The notes below the pieces were generated by a model. That model saw nothing but the letters and a program-made list of their open reading frames with translations. It did no database searches and was not told the origin of the DNA. A DNA stretch of 64,000 nt from IMG/VR virus record IMGVR_UViG_3300025785_001261, positions 22,318 to 86,317 of that record. One strand, 5' to 3'. The DNA comes from a virus. Shown one piece after another: positions 1 through 7,562 of this stretch. Positions within the stretch are counted from its first letter, which is position 1; each line of letters begins with the position of its first letter. A program made the position numbers and the translations under genes.

Positions 1-1
1 C

Positions 2-109
2 TTTCCAGATCTGGCCATGAGTGTGGCCCTGGGCCAGGTGCCACAGCCCGAAACCTATTGGTTTGCTACCGAACAGGATGCGCTCATGTTTCGTTTGAGG
101 TTTGCATGA
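2..109 (+). CDS. Small conserved phage protein, C-terminal part
   Basis: The reading frame is open from the window edge and stops with TGA at 107-109, so only the last 35 residues are seen. It ends in DALMFRLRFA, which resembles the ends of the following small genes (DATVFKLTWACL, HLMFLLKFNL), an acidic residue followed by an alternating hydrophobic F-x-L-K/R strand. It shares ATGA with the next start. I infer it is the first visible member of a run of small related proteins. Function is unknown. Confidence 0.6.
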   Translation, partial: FPDLAMSVALGQVPQPETYWFATEQDALMFRLRFA

Positions 110-339
110 TACAGTTCAAGGCCTGGCCGCCACCTACCTGGACTGAATGCGTAGTGCCTTGGGACTGGATCCTGGGAAATAAACACTTGCATCCAGATGC
201 TCTATATGAATGGTGTGATAAGTACACAAGTTCAGCACGTTATCATGTACATGGATGGCGTAGCACTGAAGGATTTGCATTCCGTTTTGAAGATCCTCGA
301 GACGCTACTGTTTTCAAATTGACCTGGGCCTGTTTATGA
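106..339 (+). CDS. Small conserved phage protein
   Basis: A 77-residue protein. The frame is open further upstream, but the ATG at 106 lies in an ATGA overlap with the previous stop, the arrangement used throughout this run, so I place the start there. It is rich in Trp and aromatic residues and ends in DATVFKLTWACL, similar to its neighbours. No signal peptide or membrane segment is visible. It is translationally coupled to genes on both sides (next ATGA at 336). Function unknown; small DxxxFxLxW-ending proteins are common in T4-like phages of aquatic bacteria. Confidence 0.65.
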   Translation: MIQFKAWPPPTWTECVVPWDWILGNKHLHPDALYEWCDKYTSSARYHVHGWRSTEGFAFRFEDPRDATVFKLTWACL

Positions 340-608
340 ACTACTACTACGAACTAGACGAACGAACCGAAAAGGCCTTTAACGAGAACTGGCGCTACTG
401 GTGCTTGTTTAACTGTAGCCCGGCTGACCAAGGTCACATGCCGTTCCATATACATGATGAATTCTTGGCCAATTCCAAGCGGGCCTGGTTGGAAAATGCC
501 AATGGTGTGTACCAAGTACACCCGGCCTGGCATGGACATAGACCTGTAAATCCACATGAGTTTACCCTGATCAAATTGAAATCAAAGACCATCCGGTATG
601 AAAAATGA
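336..608 (+). CDS. Small conserved phage protein
   Basis: A 90-residue protein starting at the ATG of an ATGA junction with the previous gene and overlapping the next gene by 11 bases. It carries the C-terminal pattern HEFTLIKLK seen in variant form in its neighbours, here followed by a short basic tail. It has many Trp, His and Asn residues and no predicted membrane segment. It belongs to the same tandem run of small proteins. Function unknown. Confidence 0.65.
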   Translation: MNYYYELDERTEKAFNENWRYWCLFNCSPADQGHMPFHIHDEFLANSKRAWLENANGVYQVHPAWHGHRPVNPHEFTLIKLKSKTIRYEK

Positions 609-870
609 ATACTATAAAGACTCCGCGGCCCGCCTGGACACTATCATAGGCGGTGATACCCAGCACTTTTTACGCCTGCAACGGGTCAAGAATGAGTGGG
701 ACGACCTGGCACGTGAAGTGCCCATTGGACAAGGATTCCTGACCTTTGACGACTATGTGCGCGAATACTACGGAGTCAAGTTGCAGTATGATGGTGACAA
801 TGTTAGCCTGGCCTATTCGGTAGTGGATGAAAAAAAGCATCTCATGTTCTTGTTAAAATTCAACCTGTGA
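598..870 (+). CDS. Small conserved phage protein
   Basis: A 90-residue protein whose ATG at 598 lies inside the end of the preceding gene; its stop overlaps the GTG start of the next gene (GTGA). It ends in KKHLMFLLKFNL, again the acidic/basic plus F-x-L-K ending of this run. An acidic segment (FDDYVREYYG) occupies the middle. Function unknown. Overlaps on both sides indicate translational coupling. Confidence 0.65.
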   Translation: MKNEYYKDSAARLDTIIGGDTQHFLRLQRVKNEWDDLAREVPIGQGFLTFDDYVREYYGVKLQYDGDNVSLAYSVVDEKKHLMFLLKFNL

Positions 871-1169
871 AGGTCACGGTCAAACACAACTTGATTGTAT
901 TTCACAACCCATATGAATGGTATCCGTTGGCCGAGCGTCTGAGGAACGAATATGGGCAGAGTATCATGTTGATTTCGGCCCGTTGCCGTCGAGAACTGGG
1001 ATTTACTGTGCGTTATCATAAGGGCTTGGCCGAACATGACAAAGACACATGGGAAGTGATGAAAAGCGAAGGATTCCACAATCGTTACCATTATGAGGAT
1101 CAAGTACACCTAGACTTCTATAATCAAGCTCAAATGAGCTGGTTCGTGCTTAAATACCTAAATAACTAA
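867..1169 (+). CDS. Small conserved phage protein (GTG start)
   Basis: A 100-residue protein starting with GTG in a GTGA overlap. It has two recognisable stretches, an N-terminal HNPYEWYPLAERLRNEYG and a central RRELGFTVRYHKG, followed by a C-terminal QMSWFVLKYL that matches the ending of its neighbours. I recognise this layout from small uncharacterised proteins of T4-like phages but know no function. It is the last gene before the promoter at 1174-1202. Its end contains two TAAATA motifs (about 1151-1165) that could be late-promoter-like or chance. Confidence 0.65.
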   Translation: MKVTVKHNLIVFHNPYEWYPLAERLRNEYGQSIMLISARCRRELGFTVRYHKGLAEHDKDTWEVMKSEGFHNRYHYEDQVHLDFYNQAQMSWFVLKYLNN

Positions 1170-1173
1170 GCGG

Positions 1174-1202
1174 TTGACCAATAATGCCATTTCATGTATA
1201 AT
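1174..1202 (+). promoter_or_regulatory. Sigma-70 type promoter for the VWA-like gene
   Basis: TTGACC (1174-1179), 17-base spacer, perfect TATAAT (1197-1202). It lies in the 61-base gap before the gene at 1231 and would give a leader of roughly 20 bases containing AAGGACAGG, a Shine-Dalgarno-like site. This is the classic host RNA polymerase pattern, so early expression is expected. Confidence 0.8.
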
Positions 1203-1230
1203 AGTAGTATAGTTAATAATAAGGACAGGT

Positions 1231-2520
1231 ATGAGCACAGCCACTACAGCTAATAAAAAAGAGTCGGACAAGTTCAAGAATCTGTTGGGTCCTACAGATG
1301 CCAAACTGGATCGCGAAGTACGTGAGCAGTTGATCACAGCACGTGTGGGCCTCTTGCTCCGTGCACCGTTTTTTGGTAATCTTTCAACTCGTTTGAAGTT
1401 GGTCAATGCGGACGAATGGTGTCCTACTGCCGCCACCGACGGGCGTAATTTTTACTACAATAGTCGCTTCGTGGACATGCTCAAACCCAAAGAAGTCGAA
1501 TTCTTGTTTGGACATGAGGTACTTCACTGTGTGTATGATCACTTTGGACGTAGAGGTGATAGAGATCCTCAGCTGTTCAACATTGCCAATGACTACTGTG
1601 TCAACGGTGACTTGAAAAAACACCGTGTGGGCGAATTTATCACCAGTGTTCCTTGTTTATACGATGCCAAGTACGAAGGCATGAGCTCAGAAGAGATCTA
1701 CGACATCCTGTACGAAAATGCTGAAAAGATTGACATGAGTCAGTTGATCGATAAACTGTTGGATGAACACTTGGACGGCGAAGGCAACGGTGAAGGATCC
1801 GGTGAGGAAGGCGATGATGCCAAAAATGGCAAAGGTCGCCCCCGGTACAGCGCCGAAGAAAAACAAAAGATCCGTGACGAAATCAAAGAAGCGGTACTGG
1901 CAGCAGCTGCCGCTAGTGACGGTGCAGGTAACTTGCCAGCAGGGGTCAAGCGCATCATTGAAGACATGACTGCACCCAAGATGAACTGGCGTGAGCTATT
2001 GCGCATGCAGTTGGAATCCACAATCAAAAGTGACTATACTTGGATGCGCAACAGTCGTAGAGGCTGGCACATGGACGCGGTCATGCCGGGCATGAAGCTG
2101 GATCCCATGATTGATATTGCCATCAGCATTGATGCTTCTGGATCCATGCAGGATCGAATGCTCAAGGACTTCCTAGCCGAAGTGGCCGGTATCATGGAAC
2201 AGTTTCCCAACTATCGTATCCATGTGCTGTCGTTTGATACCGAAGTATATAATCCACAGCAGTTTGACAGTGAGAATCTGGATGACATCACTGGCTATGA
2301 GATCATGGGCGGCGGAGGTACCGACTTTGATTCGGTATTCAACTACTTCAAAGATAACGAAATTGAACCCAAACGTCATATCATGTTTACCGACGGTTAT
2401 CCCAATGGTTCATGGGGCGATGAGCAGTACTGCGATACTGTGTTTATCATGCATGGAACCACTTCGATCGTTCCACCATTTGGACAGTATGCCTACTATG
2501 AAGAAGAGAGTCGGCACTGA
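1231..2520 (+). CDS. Metallopeptidase-like HExxH / VWA-like domain protein
   Basis: A 429-residue protein with two parts. The N-terminal half holds HEVLH at residues 95-99, the HExxH zinc-binding pattern of the putative metallopeptidase domain found with DUF2201. The C-terminal half is von Willebrand factor A-like: DASGS at 301-305 gives the DxSxS metal site, followed by GGGGTDF and FTDGYP (Asp388). A Gly/Glu/Asp-rich linker (about 180-197) and a basic stretch separate them. Relatives usually work beside MoxR-type AAA ATPases in assembling or activating protein complexes; no such ATPase is in this window, so the partner may lie upstream. It has its own sigma-70 promoter, so early expression is likely. 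Substrate unknown. Confidence 0.8.
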   Translation: MSTATTANKKESDKFKNLLGPTDAKLDREVREQLITARVGLLLRAPFFGNLSTRLKLVNADEWCPTAATDGRNFYYNSRFVDMLKPKEVEFLFGHEVLHCVYDHFGRRGDRDPQLFNIANDYCVNGDLKKHRVGEFITSVPCLYDAKYEGMSSEEIYDILYENAEKIDMSQLIDKLLDEHLDGEGNGEGSGEEGDDAKNGKGRPRYSAEEKQKIRDEIKEAVLAAAAASDGAGNLPAGVKRIIEDMTAPKMNWRELLRMQLESTIKSDYTWMRNSRRGWHMDAVMPGMKLDPMIDIAISIDASGSMQDRMLKDFLAEVAGIMEQFPNYRIHVLSFDTEVYNPQQFDSENLDDITGYEIMGGGGTDFDSVFNYFKDNEIEPKRHIMFTDGYPNGSWGDEQYCDTVFIMHGTTSIVPPFGQYAYYEEESRH

Positions 2521-2551
2521 TATTGATTCACTGTGCCGGAATAATCTGCCG

Positions 2552-2559
2552 TATAAATA
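2552..2559 (+). promoter_or_regulatory. T4-type late promoter TATAAATA
   Basis: An exact match to the T4 late promoter -10 element, placed 27 bases before the ATG at 2587. The leader carries CAGGAAAA as ribosome binding site. Late expression of the 2587 gene, depending on a gp55-like sigma factor, is inferred. Confidence 0.75.
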
Positions 2560-2586
2560 GCCTTGTATACTCTTTCAGGAAAATTT

Positions 2587-3354
2587 ATGTCAATAATCGG
2601 TGAAAATAATAACGAACTTTTCAAAGATGAAACCATTGGGTTTCAAGATGAAGCAATAAAAACGGCCAAAGGTTATCATTTTGATAACAACCAATGGGAT
2701 CATAGATATGATACAGCAACAGTCTTGGGCCGATTTGAAGGCGATTGGAAAGATGAAGTGGCCGACTTGGTGGCCAAATCAAAACCACTGACCTTTCATA
2801 CAAGAGGCGACGAGGATTATGTAGAATATAATCCACCCAGACCGTTTACAACAAAAAAACAAGGACCATTCAAAGATGCAGAGTCTGAATGGTTCAAACG
2901 GGTAGGATTTGGCGAGGGTTACTACAACTACGATATAATCAATAAGACAAACCCACAAGCTAGTAGCACTGTTCAAAAAATGGTCGATCGTTTTTGTTTT
3001 GAAACTCCTATTGCGTCCACAGTGCATGTGCAACTGACCGGCCAGTGTTTTCCTTGGCACGTAGATATATTCCAACATCGATATAATTTTAAAAAAGCTG
3101 ATCACTCTCGACTCATACGCATACATGTCATGCTGACCGATTGGCAACCTGGTCACTGGTTTGGATACGGTAACTACACCTATACCGGATGGAAAGCCGG
3201 CGATTTTCACACGTTCAACGTGGACAATGTACCACACTACACAGCCAATGCATCCTATCATCCACGAGTGAGTCTCATGGTTACCGGTGTACGTACAGAG
3301 GCCACTGATAAATTTTTGTGGGAAGCCATACAAAACAAAACAGTTAAATTATAA
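2587..3354 (+). CDS. 2OG-Fe(II) / aspartyl hydroxylase-like oxygenase
   Basis: A 255-residue protein. I chose the ATG at 2587 over an upstream TTG because AGGAAA precedes it and the late promoter leaves a sensible leader. The C-terminal half shows a jelly-roll oxygenase pattern: PWHVD (His158, Asp160), then a second His around 217 in VPHYTANA, then PRVSLMVTG with Arg about 227. This H-x-D...H...R order fits aspartyl/asparaginyl beta-hydroxylase or 2-oxoglutarate dioxygenase folds. The substrate is not evident. The neighbouring chaperonin gene and late promoter suggest a role in processing or assembly of virion proteins, which is inference. Confidence 0.6.
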   Translation: MSIIGENNNELFKDETIGFQDEAIKTAKGYHFDNNQWDHRYDTATVLGRFEGDWKDEVADLVAKSKPLTFHTRGDEDYVEYNPPRPFTTKKQGPFKDAESEWFKRVGFGEGYYNYDIINKTNPQASSTVQKMVDRFCFETPIASTVHVQLTGQCFPWHVDIFQHRYNFKKADHSRLIRIHVMLTDWQPGHWFGYGNYTYTGWKAGDFHTFNVDNVPHYTANASYHPRVSLMVTGVRTEATDKFLWEAIQNKTVKL

Positions 3355-3368
3355 AGAGAAATTATCAC

Positions 3369-3659
3369 ATGAATCATGTAACAACCTTAGATCGAGTAGT
3401 GGTCATTAGAGACGACAAAGAAACAACAACTTCATCGGGTCTTATTATTCCGGATCTAGATCCCTTGGTACGTACTGATACCGGATTGGTAGTAGCAGTT
3501 GGTCCTGGCAGAACTACCAAGAACAACGTGGTCATAGAGGTGGCAGTGGCAGTGGGTGATCGAGTCATGTTTGATTCTGGTGCCGGCATCAATGTAAGAA
3601 CCAATGGCGAAGATCTCGTTGTACTCAAAGAAGACGAAATCATTGGAGTGGTTGAATAA
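3369..3659 (+). CDS. GroES/Cpn10-type co-chaperonin
   Basis: A 96-residue protein, the length of bacterial GroES (about 97) and a little shorter than T4 gp31. The start MNHVTTLDRVVVIRDD, the mobile-loop segment ETTTSSGLIIPD, the VVAVGPG strand, the GDRVMFDSG segment and the terminal EDEIIGVVE all match the Cpn10 fold. Phage versions cap the host GroEL so that it can fold the major capsid protein. The gene follows the oxygenase by 14 bases and shares TAATG with a small membrane gene. Confidence 0.9.
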   Translation: MNHVTTLDRVVVIRDDKETTTSSGLIIPDLDPLVRTDTGLVVAVGPGRTTKNNVVIEVAVAVGDRVMFDSGAGINVRTNGEDLVVLKEDEIIGVVE

Positions 3660-3784
3660 TGTTGACCTTTGTTACCATTATGGTGGGGATCTTAAAGATA
3701 GCCTGTGCAGTGGCCTTGGTGGCCACAGTGGCTGCCATAGTTGGCATAGCAGTTAGAGAAAATGAAAGGAACAATCATGAATAA
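3659..3784 (+). CDS. Small single-pass membrane protein
   Basis: A 41-residue protein too short for routine calling. Its ATG overlaps the stop of the co-chaperonin gene (TAATG). Most of the chain is one hydrophobic helix, interrupted only by a single Lys near residue 13, ending in a charged RENERNNHE tail. It overlaps the next gene by 8 bases. Function unknown. Tight coupling on both sides supports it as a real gene. Confidence 0.5.
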   Translation: MLTFVTIMVGILKIACAVALVATVAAIVGIAVRENERNNHE

Positions 3785-3944
3785 ATTTAGACAGTGGTAC
3801 TGGCAAAACGCCACAGAAATCACCTGGTTCTTGACCGGTTGGTTGAGCCTGTGCCTGCTAGAGGATCTTGGTCGCAACAATTGGCTAGGCGTGGTATGGG
3901 ACACAGCCTTGATAGCTTTGAATTTGGCAGTAAACCGTCGCTGA
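3777..3944 (+). CDS. Small hydrophobic protein
   Basis: A 55-residue protein. I place the start at the ATG at 3777 because AAAGGA lies about seven bases upstream, rather than at the in-frame ATG at 3762. It has an amphipathic, Trp-rich N-terminus, a hydrophobic middle (TWFLTGWLSLCLL) and a second apolar stretch (VVWDTALIALNLAV), ending in Asn-Arg-Arg. It is last in the operon before the terminator at 3963-3988. Function unknown. Confidence 0.5.
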   Translation: MNKFRQWYWQNATEITWFLTGWLSLCLLEDLGRNNWLGVVWDTALIALNLAVNRR

Positions 3945-3962
3945 TACCAGATCAATTTAGCC

Positions 3963-3988
3963 AAAATACCCCTAAATGGGGTGTTTTT
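3963..3988 (+). terminator. Intrinsic terminator
   Basis: AAAA and ACCCC (3968-3972), loop TAAAT, then GGGGT (3978-3982) and a T-rich tail (3984-3988). It follows the stop at 3944 by 18 bases and separates the chaperonin operon from the next. Confidence 0.8.
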
Positions 3989-4011
3989 ATTTTGACCGCT
4001 CTATAATCACA

Positions 4012-4019
4012 GTTAAATA
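4012..4019 (+). promoter_or_regulatory. Late-promoter-like GTTAAATA abutting a start codon
   Basis: GTTAAATA matches TATAAATA at 6 of 8 positions and lies five bases before the ATG at 4025. The identical octamer at the identical distance precedes the gp25-like gene at 48910. There is no Shine-Dalgarno in between. If used, transcription would start at or near the A of ATG. Confidence 0.45.
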
Positions 4020-4024
4020 TCTGC

Positions 4025-4255
4025 ATGGATAATACAACTCAACCCCAATCAATCACAATAGCCGATCTTGATGTCGTCAAGAAAATTATCGAACTCGCTG
4101 CTGCACGTGGAGCATTCCGTGCTGAAGAGATGACCGACGTGGGTGCCATGTACGACAAACTGTCTGCGTTTTTACAAGCAGTGGTAACACAGGCACAACA
4201 AGCAGAAACAACAACTGATACAACAGCGCCAGCTGATCAATCTCAAGGAGAATAA
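4025..4255 (+). CDS. Conserved T4-like phage protein, unknown function
   Basis: A 76-residue acidic protein. The central ITIADLDVVKKIIELAA and GAFRAEEMTDVGAMYDKL segments form predicted helices and are familiar from small proteins of T4-like phages of aquatic bacteria. The C-terminus is a Gln/Thr/Ala-rich disordered tail. There is no Shine-Dalgarno before its ATG; a late-promoter-like box sits five bases upstream. It is one base from the following gene and is probably co-transcribed with it. Function unknown. Confidence 0.7.
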   Translation: MDNTTQPQSITIADLDVVKKIIELAAARGAFRAEEMTDVGAMYDKLSAFLQAVVTQAQQAETTTDTTAPADQSQGE

Positions 4256-4256
4256 C

Positions 4257-4988
4257 ATGGCATTTATCAAACACGTAGGCAAGCAAGGAGATCGCAAGGT
4301 CAACATCCTGTTTAGAGAAGTTCCAGGAGAAGAGCACATGTGTTTGTGTATCTACCCTGAGACTTTACACGCACACTGGCAGGATGCTGTGCAAAAGGTC
4401 CTGGAAAGCGATGTAGGCCAAAGCGCAGAACAGTTTGCAGATGCATTGCATCGCAACTTCTTGCCCGACGGCCGCGCTATCCTACAGACCTTGCACGAAG
4501 AGCGCATGATCAAAAAACTGCGCACCAGTGATGTGATCGTTACGCCCAATGGTGCTGCTTCAATCCGCCTGGATGAACTCAACAAGATGTTGAATGAAAT
4601 GAAGTTAGGCGATGCCGCTGTCAAGAAGTTGGCCGAAAATGATGCCAGCCGTGGTCTAGTAGATCCACAGGTCAAGCGCAAGGCCGAAGCAGAATTCAAA
4701 GCCAGCCAAGCAGCCAAATCACAACCTGTACAGACACTACAAGCACCTGCCGAAGGTGCCTTGAGTGATCGTGACATCGCGGCCAACATGGTATTCCAGG
4801 CCAAGAAGATGGAACAAGAAGCCAAGGCCATGATTGCCGAAGCTGCACGCATGAAGAAAGATGCACAACGCATGGACCCCAAAGTAGTGGCTCGCGAAGC
4901 CACGATTGAGCAACCAGCAGACACAGCCGCACCAAAACGCGGTCGTCCTGCACGAGCCAAGACTGCGGTGGCCAATGCAGATCATTGA
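4257..4988 (+). CDS. Conserved T4-like phage protein with coiled-coil tail
   Basis: A 243-residue protein with a strong ribosome site (AAGGAG six bases before ATG). The first 130 residues are a globular region (begins MAFIKHVGKQGDRKVNILFRE) that I know from uncharacterised proteins of T4-like phages. Residues about 135-210 are Ala/Lys/Glu/Met-rich and strongly helical, probably a coiled coil, and the end is Pro/Arg/Ala-rich and basic. It overlaps the next gene by 14 bases. A structural or nucleic-acid-associated role is possible but not shown. Confidence 0.7.
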   Translation: MAFIKHVGKQGDRKVNILFREVPGEEHMCLCIYPETLHAHWQDAVQKVLESDVGQSAEQFADALHRNFLPDGRAILQTLHEERMIKKLRTSDVIVTPNGAASIRLDELNKMLNEMKLGDAAVKKLAENDASRGLVDPQVKRKAEAEFKASQAAKSQPVQTLQAPAEGALSDRDIAANMVFQAKKMEQEAKAMIAEAARMKKDAQRMDPKVVAREATIEQPADTAAPKRGRPARAKTAVANADH

Positions 4989-5277
4989 TACTTTTTTGGA
5001 TCAGTGGGAAAACATAATTGATGGTGTAAACAAAACAGACGTTCCCCTGGAATGTATCAAAAAGGTTGTAGTCAAACTGGCTGGCGGACGTCAAAAGACC
5101 ATCAATGTGCATGCGCTGTTGAAGCAGGGACTGGAGCTGGAAGAAATAGAAACCATGCTCACTAGATTTTTTACCGAGCGTGACAGCGAAATCAGAGATG
5201 TTGACTTCGTAGTAGATATTTCAGCAGTGGCTGACCTGGTCCAACCCGAAACTGACAAGTTATTAGGCAAACTCTAG
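4975..5277 (+). CDS. Conserved T4-like phage protein, unknown function
   Basis: A 100-residue protein. I use the ATG at 4975, which overlaps the previous gene's end by 14 bases, since the sequence MQIIDTFLDQWENIIDGV begins the plausible fold; the frame is open further upstream. It is mixed helical and acidic, with ALLKQGLELEEIETMLTRF and DVDFVVDISAVADLVQP near the end. Its stop lies inside the 5' arm of the terminator at 5269-5299. Function unknown. Confidence 0.65.
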   Translation: MQIIDTFLDQWENIIDGVNKTDVPLECIKKVVVKLAGGRQKTINVHALLKQGLELEEIETMLTRFFTERDSEIRDVDFVVDISAVADLVQPETDKLLGKL

Positions 5278-5299
5278 ATCGCAAGGTCCGGAGTTTTTT
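5269..5299 (+). terminator. Intrinsic terminator with GCAA tetraloop
   Basis: AAACTC (5269-5274), a 2x2 internal loop, GATC, loop GCAA (5281-5284), GGTC, then GAGTTT (5291-5296) running into TTT. The GNRA-type loop and T tract make a convincing terminator. It overlaps the stop codon of the gene ending at 5277. Confidence 0.8.
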
Positions 5300-5301
5300 G
5301 C

Positions 5302-5307
5302 TATAAT
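5302..5307 (+). promoter_or_regulatory. TATAAT box abutting a start codon
   Basis: A perfect TATAAT five bases before the ATG at 5313 and directly after a terminator. No -35 element is recognisable at 16-18 bases upstream. If it is a promoter, the transcript would begin at the start codon (leaderless). It may be chance. Confidence 0.35.
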
Positions 5308-5312
5308 TAGCT

Positions 5313-5555
5313 ATGCCAAAGACTGTCTTGCACACATTTACCATGTCGGATGTTGACGATCCATACTTATACGCGGCTTTTCCCTTGTCAGAGTGGCAAA
5401 AGACCGAACACGGCCGGTGGGTAATGGAGCATGCCATTGGTGAACCAACCTTTTATTGTAATGCAGATGCCAACACTTACGGATTCCGGGTGGAAGTGAT
5501 AGGTGATTTGACCGAACAGGATTTGACCTATTTCAAACTAAGGTGGAGCCGATGA
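5313..5555 (+). CDS. Small conserved phage protein (DxxxFxLRW type)
   Basis: An 80-residue protein. Residues about 11-41 (from MSDVDDPYLYAAFPLSEW to the WVMEHA segment) resemble a widespread uncharacterised family of T4-like phages, and the end DLTYFKLRW matches the endings of the small proteins at 2-1169. A Met at residue 11 is an alternative start. It shares ATGA with the epimerase gene, so it heads the sugar-gene run. Function unknown. Confidence 0.65.
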   Translation: MPKTVLHTFTMSDVDDPYLYAAFPLSEWQKTEHGRWVMEHAIGEPTFYCNADANTYGFRVEVIGDLTEQDLTYFKLRWSR

Positions 5556-6523
5556 AGGCATTGGTAACAGGTGGATTAGGTTTTATTGGACACTATGTAG
5601 TGGCCATGTTAGAAGCAGTAGGCTACGAAGTGGCCATCATTGATTCAATGACCACTTACGGTATCATACCCATTGGGGAACTTACACCCTTGTTGTCGGA
5701 ACGCATGGCACAGTTTAGTACTAGAGATATTACCATAGCTGACATCAGTGAACCGTTTGATCACAGCATACTTGACGGTGTAGATGTAGTCATACACTTG
5801 GCCAGCTTTCCGCGGCAAAAAGTAGTGAATCACAATCCACAGGCCGGTTCCAGAGTCATGAGTGAAGGCCTGCTGAATCTCTTAGAGCTCAGTGTCAAGC
5901 ATCAGGTTAAAAAGTTTGTGTATGTGAGCTCCAGTATGGTTTATGGCGATTTCAACAAGACCTATTTTGATGGTATAAACGAAAGTGACGACTGTAGACC
6001 CATGGGTCAGTACGGCATCATGAAGCTGGCCGGCGAGTGGTTAGTGCAGGATTATACACGCCGTACTGGCATGAGCCATGTGATTGTAAGACCCAGTGCT
6101 GTGTATGGTCCTAGAGATGTGGAAGATCGTGTGGTTAGTCGTTTCCTGATAACAGCCATGCAGGGTGGTGAAATACAGGTCAACGGTGGCAATGAGAGCC
6201 TGGACTTTACCTATGTAACTGACTGTGCCGCCGGCATAGTAGTGGCCGCAGTCAAAACAACCATTGAAAATCGCACTTACAATCTCAGCAGAGGACATGC
6301 CAGAACCTTGAGCGAAGCGGCCCAGGTAGCTGTGACCACAGCCGGCGCTGGAACTATTCGCCTGAATGATCCTGATGGTGCTTATCCCAGTCGCGGACAA
6401 TTAAATACACTTAATGCTCAACAGGATCTTGGGTTTGCTCCCGAAGTCGACATTGAACAAGGTTTCAAGGACTATTATGAATGGCTTAAGAATTCCATTT
6501 ACGGGATTAAAAAAGCAGTATAA
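5552..6523 (+). CDS. NAD-dependent sugar epimerase/dehydratase (extended SDR)
   Basis: A 323-residue protein of the GalE/extended short-chain dehydrogenase family. It has TGGLGFIG at residues 6-13 for NAD(P) binding, SSSMVYGD as the catalytic Ser region, and Tyr154-x3-Lys158 (YGIMK). RPSAVYGPRD and DFTYVTD are further family motifs. Such enzymes act on nucleotide-activated sugars as epimerases or dehydratases; which one cannot be told here. The start is the ATG of an ATGA overlap with a strong AAGGTGGAG site, rather than the upstream GTG. It overlaps the aminotransferase gene by 47 bases, and together they suggest synthesis of a nucleotide amino sugar. Confidence 0.88.
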   Translation: MKALVTGGLGFIGHYVVAMLEAVGYEVAIIDSMTTYGIIPIGELTPLLSERMAQFSTRDITIADISEPFDHSILDGVDVVIHLASFPRQKVVNHNPQAGSRVMSEGLLNLLELSVKHQVKKFVYVSSSMVYGDFNKTYFDGINESDDCRPMGQYGIMKLAGEWLVQDYTRRTGMSHVIVRPSAVYGPRDVEDRVVSRFLITAMQGGEIQVNGGNESLDFTYVTDCAAGIVVAAVKTTIENRTYNLSRGHARTLSEAAQVAVTTAGAGTIRLNDPDGAYPSRGQLNTLNAQQDLGFAPEVDIEQGFKDYYEWLKNSIYGIKKAV

Positions 6524-7562
6524 CAATCTACGTAGCGAAATCTTGGATGTCACAGATGAAGTGCTACGTTCGGGTCAACTCATGGGCGGTAACTACACCG
6601 CTGAGTTTGAAAACTGGTTGGCCCGTAAGAATCATTCAAAGTATGCTGTGACCTGTCACTCGGGTAGTCAGGCCTTGGAAATCATTGCCGAATACTATCG
6701 CTTACAAAGCAGTGTACGTCCGCCTAGAGTAGTCTTACCCAGTATGACCTATGTGGCCACAGCCAATGCATTCATGCGTGCTGGTTGGGACCTATGGATT
6801 TGCGACACCGATGCCAATGGCATACTAAACAAAGACAAGGTACCACAGGATCTTAGCATACAGGCCACTGTGTTGGTTGGCCTATACGGTGCTGCGGTCA
6901 ATGCCGATCGCTTCTGGGGCACTGACCTTGTGATTGAAGATGGTGCACAGCACTGGCTCAGTAACAAGTGCAACAGAGTAGGCAATGCCACAGCTATCAG
7001 CTTTGATCCCATGAAGAATCTCAATGCCTACGGCAATGGCGGTGCTGTAGTAACCGATGACATAGATCTGTTGGAATATGCTAGAGAATGGATCAACAAT
7101 GGCAAACCTCGTCATACCAATATAGGCACCAACAGTCGAATGAGTGAAGTAGACTGCGCACAGATGATGATCAAGACCCAACACATTGATGCCTGGCAAG
7201 AACGGCGCAGAAACATCTGCCTGTACTGGTTAGGACGCTTGAAAAATACCGGCATCCGTAGCTTGATCACCGCACAGAATTTTGAAACACACGCTTACCA
7301 CAAGTTTGTGATTGACGTGGATTCGCGTGATATCCTAGCAAGAAATTTAGAAATCAAAGGCATTGAAACTCGTGTACACTACCGCGAGCCCTTGCATGAG
7401 CTGACTGCTTATGCAGACTATCACGGACCTGATATTCTCAGTGTGGCAAGCAGTCTAAGCCGACGTGTACTGAGCCTTCCACTGTATCCTGAACTAAGTG
7501 ACTTGGAAGTAGAATATATTATTGATTCGGTACTAGATTGCGCTTTATCAGTGCGTAGCTAG
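6477..7562 (+). CDS. DegT/DnrJ/EryC1-type PLP aminotransferase
   Basis: A 361-residue protein matching the sugar aminotransferase family: RIPFTGLKKQY near the start, TCHSGSQAL for phosphate binding, LVIEDGAQHW, and FDPMKNLNAYGNGGA with Lys180 as the likely PLP Schiff-base lysine. These enzymes transfer an amino group to a keto sugar or keto-cyclitol on a nucleotide carrier. I place the start at the ATG at 6477 (AAGGA just upstream). It overlaps the epimerase by 47 bases and converges with the next gene on the opposite strand, overlapping its 3' end by 44 bases. Confidence 0.9.
   Translation: MNGLRIPFTGLKKQYNNLRSEILDVTDEVLRSGQLMGGNYTAEFENWLARKNHSKYAVTCHSGSQALEIIAEYYRLQSSVRPPRVVLPSMTYVATANAFMRAGWDLWICDTDANGILNKDKVPQDLSIQATVLVGLYGAAVNADRFWGTDLVIEDGAQHWLSNKCNRVGNATAISFDPMKNLNAYGNGGAVVTDDIDLLEYAREWINNGKPRHTNIGTNSRMSEVDCAQMMIKTQHIDAWQERRRNICLYWLGRLKNTGIRSLITAQNFETHAYHKFVIDVDSRDILARNLEIKGIETRVHYREPLHELTAYADYHGPDILSVASSLSRRVLSLPLYPELSDLEVEYIIDSVLDCALSVRS

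Noticed and set aside
2779-3333. Minus-strand frame of 184 codons
   Set aside because: It is opposite the oxygenase-like gene with its promoter and ribosome site, and its translation resembles no protein.
3992-4007. TTGACC and TATAAT as a sigma-70 promoter
   Set aside because: The two boxes are only four bases apart, so they cannot be the -35 and -10 of one promoter.
4352-4975. Long minus-strand frame of 207 codons
   Set aside because: It is opposite the conserved 4257-4988 gene and its Ala/Ser-rich composition is what the complement of Ala/Lys/Glu codons gives.
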